A stretch of 64,000 nucleotides of DNA, taken from assembly GCA_902523065.1 (NCBI GenBank), contig CABYXZ010000002.1, forward strand, positions 1 to 64,000, written 5' to 3'. The notes beneath the pieces are model-generated. The model had not been told where the DNA came from. It ran no database searches and saw only the letters and a list, made by a program, of their open reading frames with translations. The position numbers and the translations under genes are program-made. The first letter of the stretch is position 1, and each line of letters begins with the position of its first letter. Below are positions 19,568 to 28,161 of the stretch, piece by piece. Source of the DNA: an uncultured Marinoscillum sp. (lineage in GTDB: Bacteria; Bacteroidota; Bacteroidia; Cytophagales; MED-G16).

Positions 19568-20425
19568 ATGAGATATTTTAATTTATTCATAATTGCCACC
19601 ATCTTTTTTTTGTCATGTACCAACAATGTAAAAGAACTTGAGAACGGAGTATCATTAAAATATTTTAAAAATGGTTCTGGAGACTTTGTTGAAAATGGGG
19701 AAATAATTATGTTCAATCTATTATATTATGATAATAAGGGTAATGAACAATTTAGATCTCAACCAAATGAACCAGTTCTCCAGCAGAAAGACTCTCTATG
19801 GGAAAATATTCCTTTTCTTAATGTAATTAGTACACTTAAAGAGGGAGATAGTGTTTTCTTCCAACTATCTCTGGACCAATTTTTAGGTTTTATCCCTGGT
19901 GCAAATTACCCCGATTCGCTTGGAAGCGAGTTGATGTCTTTTTATGCTGGTATAGAAGATATTATGACAAGAGAAGAATTTGAAAATTATCAAAAAGAAC
20001 AATATGAAAAAATGAAAATGAATGATGATCAACAATTGTCTATCGATTTAGAATTGATTGACAATTACTTAAAAGAAAATAACATTGATGCAACTAAAAC
20101 TTCAAGCGGTCTACATTATGTTATTACAAAGATGGGTACTGGTGAAAATGCTGCATCAGGTGATAACGTTACTGTTCACTATACAGGAATGCTTTTAGAT
20201 GGTGAAAAATTTGATTCATCACTTGATAGAAATCAGCCATTTTCATTTCAGTTAGGTCAAGGAATGGTAATTAGAGGATGGGACGAAGGGATAACGTATT
20301 TTAATAAGGGATCAGAGGGAACGCTTTATATTCCAAGTTCTTTAGGGTATGGTCCTTCAGGAGCAGGAGGAGCAATTCCTCCAAATGCAATTTTAATCTT
20401 TGAAATACAAGTTTTAGATTATTAG
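19568..20425 (+). CDS. FKBP-type peptidyl-prolyl isomerase lipoprotein (two-domain)
   Basis: Signal peptide with lipobox at C17 (FFLSC), then 285 residues in all. The C-terminal part (about residues 175-285) is a canonical FKBP domain: DNVTVHYTGMLLDGEKFDSS, GQGMVIRGWDEG, IPSSLGYG, IPPNAILIFEIQ. The N-terminal 25-140 looks like a second, degenerate FKBP fold (FLNVISTLKEGDSVFF; FENYQKEQYEKM follows). Probably assists folding of exported or outer-membrane proteins in the periplasm. The following two genes are also FKBP-type lipoproteins; one of the three may be the GldI equivalent, but I cannot say which. Confidence 0.88.
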   Translation: MRYFNLFIIATIFFLSCTNNVKELENGVSLKYFKNGSGDFVENGEIIMFNLLYYDNKGNEQFRSQPNEPVLQQKDSLWENIPFLNVISTLKEGDSVFFQLSLDQFLGFIPGANYPDSLGSELMSFYAGIEDIMTREEFENYQKEQYEKMKMNDDQQLSIDLELIDNYLKENNIDATKTSSGLHYVITKMGTGENAASGDNVTVHYTGMLLDGEKFDSSLDRNQPFSFQLGQGMVIRGWDEGITYFNKGSEGTLYIPSSLGYGPSGAGGAIPPNAILIFEIQVLDY

Positions 20426-20431
20426 GCTTTC

Positions 20432-20911
20432 ATGCGTATTTTAATTTTCTTTTTAGTTTTCATATCAATATTTTCATGTACTGATGAAAATATTGTTGTT
20501 ACGAGAACTAAACAAGAACAATTAGAATTGGATCTCACTAGAATACAGGGGTACATAAATGAAAATAATTTGTCAGGTTTTTCGTCTACAGACAACGGCC
20601 TATATTATAAGCTTGTGGAAGCTGGCAATACAACTTTTCCTTCAAACGGCGACACTTTATCAGTTGAGTACATTGGAGAATTATTAGATGGGTCTGAATT
20701 TGATAGAAGTAATACCGATCAACCATTTGAATTTGTTCTCGGTCAGGGTCAAGTTATTGAGGGTTGGGAAATTGGATTACCAAAAATTGATGAAGGAGGT
20801 TCTGGTATCCTAATCATTCCATCAGGGTTAGGTTACGGTTCTGCCATAACTAGCTCAATACCAGAAAATTCAGTGTTAATTTTTAGAATTGATTTAATTG
20901 ATATCAGGTAG
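20432..20911 (+). CDS. FKBP-type peptidyl-prolyl isomerase lipoprotein
   Basis: 159 residues with lipobox at C16 (SIFSC) and a single FKBP domain: NGDTLSVEYIGELLDGSEFDRS, GQGQVIEGWEIGLP, IPSGLGYG and IPENSVLIFRIDL. The active-site aromatic pattern is mostly kept, so isomerase activity is plausible. It lies 6 bases after the previous FKBP gene and directly abuts the next (stop TAG followed at once by ATG). Confidence 0.88.
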   Translation: MRILIFFLVFISIFSCTDENIVVTRTKQEQLELDLTRIQGYINENNLSGFSSTDNGLYYKLVEAGNTTFPSNGDTLSVEYIGELLDGSEFDRSNTDQPFEFVLGQGQVIEGWEIGLPKIDEGGSGILIIPSGLGYGSAITSSIPENSVLIFRIDLIDIR

Positions 20912-21559
20912 ATGAGAAATCCTTTGTATATTTTTTCTTTATTACTAATCATTATTTCTTGTAACATTGATGAAGTATATATTGATGTTTTTGATCCAGA
21001 GCAGGCAAGGCTTGATTCATTAAATCAAAGATTAGAGGATAAAAATATTATATTTTCTTATTTTGACAGAAATGGAATTGTATTATATGATACTACTCAG
21101 AGTGGAGTATTTTATTCTATTACTGACAAGGGGGACGAATTAGTTTTTCCTGAGATAAATGATATAGTAAGCATCAATATTGCTGGTTATTATACAAATG
21201 ATTCAATTTTTTACACCAATGATTCTATTGATCTTGTTATATTTGATACAAATCAACAGTCTTTAGCTGAAAGTATAGGTTATTTTGACCCTACAAAATA
21301 TTACAGTCCTTTAGTTTACACTTACAATGGCCTTGGAAGCTTTTTCCCTGTTGTTTCAGATCACGGTTATCTTTCTCTTCTCTCGGATTTTAAAACCTCA
21401 CTCGGAAAGTCTTTAAGTACAATTAGTGAGAATGGAAAAATTAAGATACTTATGCCATCTGGAAATGCATATGGCGAATCTGGAAATACAAATAATCCTG
21501 TAATACCAGAAGATGCTGTTTTAATATTTGACATACATCTCATTAAAATCAGAAAATGA
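20912..21559 (+). CDS. Degenerate FKBP-like lipoprotein
   Basis: 215 residues with lipobox at C17 (IIISC). A coiled segment (PEQARLDSLNQRLEDKNI) is followed by an FKBP-like C-terminal part: the ending IPEDAVLIFDIHLIKI and the MPSGNAYGESG segment mirror the two upstream proteins, but the central FKBP core (substrate-pocket residues, GWDEG-type motif) is not recognisable. It is probably a paralogue that has lost isomerase activity and acts as a binding or chaperone lipoprotein (inference). It overlaps rdgB by 4 bp (ATGA). Confidence 0.75.
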   Translation: MRNPLYIFSLLLIIISCNIDEVYIDVFDPEQARLDSLNQRLEDKNIIFSYFDRNGIVLYDTTQSGVFYSITDKGDELVFPEINDIVSINIAGYYTNDSIFYTNDSIDLVIFDTNQQSLAESIGYFDPTKYYSPLVYTYNGLGSFFPVVSDHGYLSLLSDFKTSLGKSLSTISENGKIKILMPSGNAYGESGNTNNPVIPEDAVLIFDIHLIKIRK

Positions 21560-22131
21560 GGGATATCTGTTTTGTTACAGGTAATCAAAATAAATTTGTT
21601 GAGGTTAAAAAGCTTATTAAAAATTTTAATCTTATTTCAAACTCCGACCTAAATATAGAGGAAGAAATCCCAGAGACAGAAAATACAATAAAGGGGAATT
21701 CATTTCTTAAGTCCAATTATGTTCATAAAAAGTTTGGATTATCATGTTTTGCTGATGACTCAGGTTTATTTATTAAAGCTCTAAATGGAGATCCAGGAGT
21801 AAAATCTGCTAGATATGCATCCGATAAATCTGATTCAGATTTAAATATTGATTTAGTCTTAAAAAATCTTGAAAGAGAAACAAATAGAGATGCTTTTTTT
21901 GAAACTTACATTTGTCTTATAATTAATGATGAAATTCATTACTTTAAAGGTACAATCCACGGTAAAATATCTAAAGAAAGATTAGGGTCTGCTGGATTTG
22001 GTTATGATCCAATATTTATCCCTGATGGATATAAAAAAAGTTTTGCACAGATGACATTAGATGAAAAGAACAAAATTTCTCACAGGGCAATCGCTATAAA
22101 AAAATTGGTTAAATTTTTAAATAAAAAATGA
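21556..22131 (+). CDS. rdgB: Non-canonical purine NTP pyrophosphatase (Ham1/RdgB)
   Basis: Removes dITP, ITP and XTP by hydrolysis to the monophosphate, preventing their incorporation into nucleic acids. Family signatures: FVTGNQNKFVEVK at the N-terminus, EIPETENTIKGNSFLKS, ADDSGLFIKALNGDPGVKSARYA, and the C-terminal GFGYDPIFIPDGYKKSFAQM, then SHRAIAIKKL. 191 residues, complete. Overlaps the FKBP-like gene by ATGA. Confidence 0.95.
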   Translation: MRDICFVTGNQNKFVEVKKLIKNFNLISNSDLNIEEEIPETENTIKGNSFLKSNYVHKKFGLSCFADDSGLFIKALNGDPGVKSARYASDKSDSDLNIDLVLKNLERETNRDAFFETYICLIINDEIHYFKGTIHGKISKERLGSAGFGYDPIFIPDGYKKSFAQMTLDEKNKISHRAIAIKKLVKFLNKK

Positions 22132-22132
22132 A

Positions 22133-22747
22133 ATGATATTTGGAATTTCTGGTTGTAGTGCATCTGGTAAATCTTTTATTGTAGATTATTTAAAGAACAA
22201 TATTTCATCATCTAAAGTATCATTTATATACCAAGACAATTATTACAAGAAAAGAGAAGATCAATCAAAAGATGAGAATGGAAATTATAATTTTGATCTT
22301 CCAACTTCTTTTTTAAACGACGAACTAGTTAGAGATCTTGATTTACTTAAAAATGGGAATCATGTAGTCAGAAAAGAATACAACTTCAATAACCCAAATG
22401 TTGATCAAAAAAAAATAGAAGTTTTACCAAGACCAATCATTATTCTTGAGGGTTTGTTTATTTTTAATGACAGTAATATAAGTAGGTTAATAGATCATAA
22501 GATTTTTATAAATGCATCAATTCATACAATGCTAGATAGAAGGATAAAACGAGATAGTGAATTGAGAGGATACGATAGGTTTGATGTTGAATATAAATTT
22601 GAAAATCATGTTATTCCAGCATATGAAAAATATATATTTCCACAAAAAAATAAAGCTGATTTTGTTGTAGAAAATGATGAAATTAATAACGATGCCCCTA
22701 AAAAAGTTCTTGAATACATCAAAAACCTAATTTCTGATCACTTATAA
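22133..22747 (+). CDS. udk: Uridine kinase
   Basis: Phosphorylates uridine and cytidine to the monophosphates in pyrimidine salvage. Walker A is GISGCSASGKS; QDNYYKK, FDLPTSF, YNFNNPN, and IILEGLFIF follow in family order, and the LID-type RRIKRDSELRG carries the arginines. 204 residues. One base separates it from rdgB, so the two nucleotide genes are co-transcribed. Confidence 0.93.
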   Translation: MIFGISGCSASGKSFIVDYLKNNISSSKVSFIYQDNYYKKREDQSKDENGNYNFDLPTSFLNDELVRDLDLLKNGNHVVRKEYNFNNPNVDQKKIEVLPRPIIILEGLFIFNDSNISRLIDHKIFINASIHTMLDRRIKRDSELRGYDRFDVEYKFENHVIPAYEKYIFPQKNKADFVVENDEINNDAPKKVLEYIKNLISDHL

Positions 22748-22786
22748 TAATTTTTTAGGCTCTTAGTTAATTTCCATATAATTCAA

Positions 22787-22794
22787 TACTTTTG
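22787..22794 (+). promoter_or_regulatory. Candidate -7 element for secDF
   Basis: TACTTTTG matches TAnnTTTG, 23 bases upstream of the secDF ATG. The -33 position holds TTAG (20-base spacer), one base from TTTG. Confidence 0.4.
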
Positions 22795-22817
22795 TCAACC
22801 GATTTTTAATCATATAT

Positions 22818-25802
22818 ATGAAAAATAAAGGTCTTATTTACTTTTTAACCATAATAATATCGTTTTTATCGATCTATTATCTGCAGTTTACTTTTGTTTC
22901 TCAGAGAATACAAGGAGAAGCAACTGAAAAATCGAGAGATCTAGATGGAAATATTGACTTCCAGAAAAAGCAAAAATATCTAGATTCTATATGGAATAAG
23001 CCTGTATATTATTTACTAACTGATTTTACATATAAAGAAGTAAAGGAGTCAGAGCTTAATCTTGGACTTGATCTTCAAGGTGGGATGCACGTTACACTTG
23101 AGGTATCCCCTGTTGATATTTTAATTGGATTATCCTCAGATAGCAAAGACCCAGATTTCTTGCTCGCTATAAATAATGCAAGAGAGGTAGTAAGAGGTAC
23201 ACAAACAAACTTTATTTCTCAGTTTTACAGTGAATTTAAATCAATTGCACCTGACAAAGATTTATCAATTATTTTTGCGACCGTATCAAATAGAGGTAGA
23301 ATTGGTTTTGATACATCTGATAGTGAAATTTTAGATATAATAAATGAGGAAGTTGAGAGTGCCATTGATAGATCATTTAATATTCTTAGAACAAGAATAG
23401 ATAGGTTTGGAACCTCACAGCCAAATATACAAAGACTACAAGGAACAGGAAGAATACAGATTGAATTACCAGGAGTAGACAACCCTGAACGTGTAAGGAA
23501 ACTTTTACAGGGTGTAGCTAAACTTGAATTTTGGGAAGTTGCTGAAGTTTCTGAGAATGAGGTGTTTCAAACACTTCAGGTTATTGATCAGTTTGCTGCA
23601 TCTCAAAATATAATTGGAGGAGAAAATATTAATGATAATCCGCAAGACTCTCAAAGTGAAGATAGTGATTTGGAAGACTTATTCTCTGAAGATTCTGATG
23701 TTTCTGAATTAAATGAAAATCAAAATCCAGATTCATTATCACAAGAGCCTTCTAATAATTCGTCTCCCCTTCTTGGGAACTTAAGAACTGATTTTGGAGG
23801 ATTATTTTATAATATTGAAGATACTCTACAGATCAATACCATTATTAAAAATGAAAATATAAGACAATTAATTCCTAATAATATTAAATTTTTATGGTCA
23901 GTGAAACCACTTACCAGTATCACTGATGCAAATGGTCAGGTTACGGATATTGATGGAGAGGTTATTGAGTTATTTGTGATAAGGACTTCTAGAGGAGGGA
24001 AGGCACCACTAACTGGTGAGGTTATTACAGATGCTAGACAGGATCTTGATCAAAGTGCTAGACCTTCTATTTCCATGCAAATGAATTCTAATGGTGCTAA
24101 AGAATGGAGAAGATTAACATCTCAGAATATAGGAAGGAGAGTAGCTATTGTTCTTGATGATTTTGTTTATTCGGCTCCATTTGTGCAAAATGAGATTCCA
24201 AACGGTAACTCTCAGATAACTGGTAACTTCACAATTGAAGAAGCGCAAGATTTGGCTAACATTTTAAAAGCCGGTACATTACCTGCCCCTACTACAATTG
24301 TTGAAGATGTTGTTATTGGTCCAACTCTAGGTAAAGTTGCACAATCTCAGGGAATAAGATCTATCGTATCAGGATTAATAATAGTTCTTGTCTTTATGAT
24401 ATTTTATTATTCTGGTGGTGGAATTGTAGCAAATTTTGCATTGTTTTTTAACATATTTTTTATCCTAGGTATTCTGGCTCAACTTTCTGCATCACTTACC
24501 CTTCCTGGAATTGCCGGTATAGTTCTAACCATCGGTATGTCGATAGATGCAAACGTTCTAATATTTGAGAGAATCAAGGAAGAAATTAGAAATGGAGCTA
24601 ATTTAAAACAAGCCATATCAAATGGTTATAGTAAAGCTTACACATCAATTATTGATGCTAATTTTACAACCTTCTTAGTTGGATTAATTTTATATAATCT
24701 TGGTCAGGGACCGGTCAAAGGATTTGCAGTTACTTTAATAATTGGTATAATTTGTTCTTTCTTTTCTGCAGTTTTCATTACAAGAGTTATTGTCGAATAC
24801 TTTAGCAGAAAAGGTGATAAAAGTTCATTAAGATTTTCTTTTCCTTTTTCTCAAAACTTTCTTTCAGCAATTAATTTAAATTTTTTAGGTAGAAGAAAAT
24901 TTGCATACTATTTTTCTTCCACATTCATAGGCTTAGGGCTTATTTCCTTTATTTTATCTGGATTAACTCTTGGTGTAGATTTTAAGGGTGGAAGATCATA
25001 TGTAGTTACTTTTAATTCACAACAAGATCCAACTCTTATTGAGACTGGTTTACAGGAATCATTTGAAAACCAAGGAGTTGAGGTGAAAACTTTCGGTTCA
25101 GACAATGTTTTAAAAATCACAACTTCATACCTGATTGACGATGATAGTGATGATGCAGACGTTATTGTAAAGGAATCTCTTGTTGGAGGTCTTTCAGGAA
25201 TTACAAATTTAAAATTCAATGAAGACGATACTATGGTTGATGAAAATACATTTACTATATCAAGTTCATCAAAGGTAGGCGCAACAATTGCAGACGATAT
25301 TCAAAATTCCTCTCTTTATTCAGGTGTACTTGCTTTAATTGCTATATTCCTTTATATCTTGATAAGATTTAGAAAGTGGCAATTTTCAACAGGTGCTGTT
25401 GTTGCGCTCTTCCACGATACTTTATTTGTTTTATCTGCATTTTCAATAGCTAATTTATTTGGTTTATCATACGAGGTTGACCAAGTATTTATAGCTGCTC
25501 TTTTAACAATTATTGGATATTCTATAAATGACACTGTCGTTGTTTTTGACAGGGTTAGAGAAAATTTAGGTATAAAGGCTGGAAGTGAAGTTATTCCCGT
25601 TGTAAATGAATCTATAAACAAAACTATTAGCAGAACACTGATTACATCATTAACAACTTTTGTTGTAGTATTAGTTTTATTCTTATTTGGTGGTCCTTCT
25701 CTTAGTGGTTTTTCATTTGCTTTACTGATTGGAATTATAGTAGGAACATATTCATCTATTTTTGTTGCTACACCTGTATTTGTTGATCTAATTAAAAGAT
25801 AA
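22818..25802 (+). CDS. secDF: Protein translocase subunits SecD and SecF fused in one chain
   Basis: Proton-driven accessory of SecYEG that pulls exported proteins across the inner membrane. 994 residues with two six-helix RND-type halves. The SecD half has LGLDLQGGMHVTLEV, a periplasmic P1 region, and GTLPAPTTIVEDVVIGPTLG before the helices (IGMSIDANVLIFERIKEE). The SecF half starts near residue 695 and has LGVDFKGGRSYVV, TIIGYSINDTVVVFDRVREN and GPSLSGFSFALLIGI. An acidic, low-complexity insert (about residues 270-320, rich in Asp, Ser and Asn) interrupts the periplasmic part of SecD. The fused form is common in Bacteroidota. Confidence 0.95.
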   Translation: MKNKGLIYFLTIIISFLSIYYLQFTFVSQRIQGEATEKSRDLDGNIDFQKKQKYLDSIWNKPVYYLLTDFTYKEVKESELNLGLDLQGGMHVTLEVSPVDILIGLSSDSKDPDFLLAINNAREVVRGTQTNFISQFYSEFKSIAPDKDLSIIFATVSNRGRIGFDTSDSEILDIINEEVESAIDRSFNILRTRIDRFGTSQPNIQRLQGTGRIQIELPGVDNPERVRKLLQGVAKLEFWEVAEVSENEVFQTLQVIDQFAASQNIIGGENINDNPQDSQSEDSDLEDLFSEDSDVSELNENQNPDSLSQEPSNNSSPLLGNLRTDFGGLFYNIEDTLQINTIIKNENIRQLIPNNIKFLWSVKPLTSITDANGQVTDIDGEVIELFVIRTSRGGKAPLTGEVITDARQDLDQSARPSISMQMNSNGAKEWRRLTSQNIGRRVAIVLDDFVYSAPFVQNEIPNGNSQITGNFTIEEAQDLANILKAGTLPAPTTIVEDVVIGPTLGKVAQSQGIRSIVSGLIIVLVFMIFYYSGGGIVANFALFFNIFFILGILAQLSASLTLPGIAGIVLTIGMSIDANVLIFERIKEEIRNGANLKQAISNGYSKAYTSIIDANFTTFLVGLILYNLGQGPVKGFAVTLIIGIICSFFSAVFITRVIVEYFSRKGDKSSLRFSFPFSQNFLSAINLNFLGRRKFAYYFSSTFIGLGLISFILSGLTLGVDFKGGRSYVVTFNSQQDPTLIETGLQESFENQGVEVKTFGSDNVLKITTSYLIDDDSDDADVIVKESLVGGLSGITNLKFNEDDTMVDENTFTISSSSKVGATIADDIQNSSLYSGVLALIAIFLYILIRFRKWQFSTGAVVALFHDTLFVLSAFSIANLFGLSYEVDQVFIAALLTIIGYSINDTVVVFDRVRENLGIKAGSEVIPVVNESINKTISRTLITSLTTFVVVLVLFLFGGPSLSGFSFALLIGIIVGTYSSIFVATPVFVDLIKR

Positions 25803-25852
25803 TTTCTGTTAGATTATATTTCCGATAAGAATTATTTAAGTAAGTAATAATT

Positions 25853-28084
25853 ATGAAATTAAAAACACCCTTCGTAATCTTTTTTTTTCTGATATTATTT
25901 AGTTCACCTTACTTTTCTTTTTCTAGTAAAAAAATCAAAGTCTATAAAACAGATTTGGACATCGTCCTTGATGGAGTTTTAGATGAAAAATTTTGGTTAG
26001 AATGTGAGTTAATAGATGATTTTTTTCAACAATTCCCCGATGACTCAATACAATCGAATTTGATAACTGAGGTAAGAATAGCATACACAGACCAAAGGAT
26101 TTTTTTGTCAGGAATTATGTATGATTCTGTTCCAAAGAAATATTTGATTAACTCATTGAAGAGAGACTTCGGAGGGCCTGAAAATGAGTCTGTAACATTT
26201 ACATTTGATACTTATAATGATCAAAAAAATGCATTTAATTTTGGCATAACACCTTACAATGTTCAAAGAGAAGTTCTCATTTCTGAGGGCGGTACAAGTA
26301 CTTGGGGAGGTGGAGGAGGAAGTTCTACCGGTCTTAGTTGGTTTAACAGTTCTTGGAATACTAGGTGGGAATCATTTGTTAAAAAGTATGAAGACTTCTG
26401 GATTGTAGAGATTTCGATTCCATTTAAATCATTACGTTACAGGAAAGATAGTAGAATTTGGGGATTTAATGTGTGGAGAAATAATGTAGCAACTAACGAA
26501 AGATCAAATTGGACTACAATACCGAAAGGATATAATATGTATAACCTGTCATATGCAGGTAAAATTGAGTTTGACTCTCAGCTTCCCCTCTCAGGAAAAA
26601 ATGTAGTTTTAATTCCATACATATCTGGAAGTGGATTTGATGATAAAATTGGACAAGAAGACAAAAAATTTAATCCAGATTTTGGCTTGGACCTCAAGGT
26701 TGGGTTAACATCATCTCTTAATTTAGATATAGCCATAAATCCAGATTTTTCTCAAGTAGAAGTTGATGAGCAGAGAACAAACTTGACTAGGTTTGAATTA
26801 TTGTATCCTGAGAAAAGAGAATTCTTTATAGAAAACTCTGATCTTTTCTCTGATGTTGGAGATTATAGGAATAGACCTTTTTTTTCTAGAAGAATAGGAA
26901 TAACCTACGACTCTACACAAGAGCAGTATATCCAAAACCCCATAATTTTTGGAGCTAAGCTAAGTGGAAAGATTGGAGAAAATTATAGAGTTGGCATACT
27001 AAATATGCAAACACAAAAATTATCATCTATAAATCAACAAGGAATAAACTATGGTATGGCTGTAGTTGAAAGAAGAATATTCTCAAATTCAAGATTATCC
27101 ACTTTTTTAATAAATAAACAACCTTTAAATAATCAAAATTTTGTTCCTCAATCATTTAACAGAGTTGCAGGAATAGAGTTGAAGCTTTTAAGTGATAACA
27201 CCAACTTTTCTTCTGATATCTACTATAATAAAAGTTTTGACGATCAGCAAACAAGTGACTCATACTCGTGGGGAGGAAATGCTGTTTATACTAACTCAAA
27301 AATAAGGGTCACAAATTATTTTAGTAAAGTCTCAGAAAACTATAATCCGGAAGTAGGTTTTATCAATAGAAAAAATGTTTTTTTTTATAGTCCCTCAGTT
27401 CGATATTTATTTTATCCAGATGTAGGTAAGGTCAATAATCATGGACCTGAAATAGATTATGAGTTTTATAATCATCCTCGTTATGGTGATACAGATAGAA
27501 AATTAGAGCTTCAATACTCAATAACTCTAAATAACTCCTCTAGATTCTCCTTTGATTATGAAAAAAGTTACACTTTCCTACTCGAAAAATTTGATCCAAC
27601 AAGAACAGGAGTAGAGTATTTACCAGCTGAGACTGATTATGACTATTCTAGATACTCAGTAGACTACACTAGTAATAGACAGAAACCATTTTATTTTACT
27701 TTAAACTCAAAAGTTGGAGGATTTTTTAATGGAGACATATATTCATATGGTCTATCAATTAATTACCGTTTTGTTCCACACGTAAACATAGATTTTTCCT
27801 ATAATAATAATAAGATTAAATTACCATACGCAAGTTCTGACTTAGCTTCCTACTCAACAAAGGTCGAAGTTAGCTTTAATACAAAATTATTTTTAACAAC
27901 ATTTTTTCAGTATAACAGTCAAATTGATAATATCAATTTAAACACAAGACTTCAGTGGAATTTCAAACCCTTATCTGATATTTATTTGGTATATACTGAT
28001 AATTATTTTGCCAAGGGTTCGGACCTTTTTAATTTAAAAAATAGATCTCTAGCATTAAAGTTCAATTATTGGATAAACTTGTAG
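25853..28084 (+). CDS. DUF5916 outer-membrane protein, paralogue 1
   Basis: 743 residues with a signal peptide (LILFSSPYFSFS). The N-terminal 200 residues are CBM9-like: KIKVYKTDLDIVLDGVLDEKFW, then FTFDTYNDQKNAFNFGITP, and a Gly-rich loop (WGGGGGSSTG) before SWNTRWESF. The rest fits a DUF5916 beta-barrel: DIAINPDFSQVEVDEQRTNL, YPEKREFFIENSDLFS and FFSRRIG are the family hallmarks, and the chain ends in alternating aromatic strands (LNTRLQWNFKPLSDIYLVYTDN) with a final NYWINL. Probably sits in the outer membrane; no substrate is known to me. First of three tandem paralogues; closest to paralogue 3. Confidence 0.88.
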   Translation: MKLKTPFVIFFFLILFSSPYFSFSSKKIKVYKTDLDIVLDGVLDEKFWLECELIDDFFQQFPDDSIQSNLITEVRIAYTDQRIFLSGIMYDSVPKKYLINSLKRDFGGPENESVTFTFDTYNDQKNAFNFGITPYNVQREVLISEGGTSTWGGGGGSSTGLSWFNSSWNTRWESFVKKYEDFWIVEISIPFKSLRYRKDSRIWGFNVWRNNVATNERSNWTTIPKGYNMYNLSYAGKIEFDSQLPLSGKNVVLIPYISGSGFDDKIGQEDKKFNPDFGLDLKVGLTSSLNLDIAINPDFSQVEVDEQRTNLTRFELLYPEKREFFIENSDLFSDVGDYRNRPFFSRRIGITYDSTQEQYIQNPIIFGAKLSGKIGENYRVGILNMQTQKLSSINQQGINYGMAVVERRIFSNSRLSTFLINKQPLNNQNFVPQSFNRVAGIELKLLSDNTNFSSDIYYNKSFDDQQTSDSYSWGGNAVYTNSKIRVTNYFSKVSENYNPEVGFINRKNVFFYSPSVRYLFYPDVGKVNNHGPEIDYEFYNHPRYGDTDRKLELQYSITLNNSSRFSFDYEKSYTFLLEKFDPTRTGVEYLPAETDYDYSRYSVDYTSNRQKPFYFTLNSKVGGFFNGDIYSYGLSINYRFVPHVNIDFSYNNNKIKLPYASSDLASYSTKVEVSFNTKLFLTTFFQYNSQIDNINLNTRLQWNFKPLSDIYLVYTDNYFAKGSDLFNLKNRSLALKFNYWINL

Positions 28085-28161
28085 CTGAACAAATAAGCTC
28101 TTTTTTTTACATTATAGAAAGTTTTTTTAACAAGTAACATCTAATTACGTAATTTGTTATA

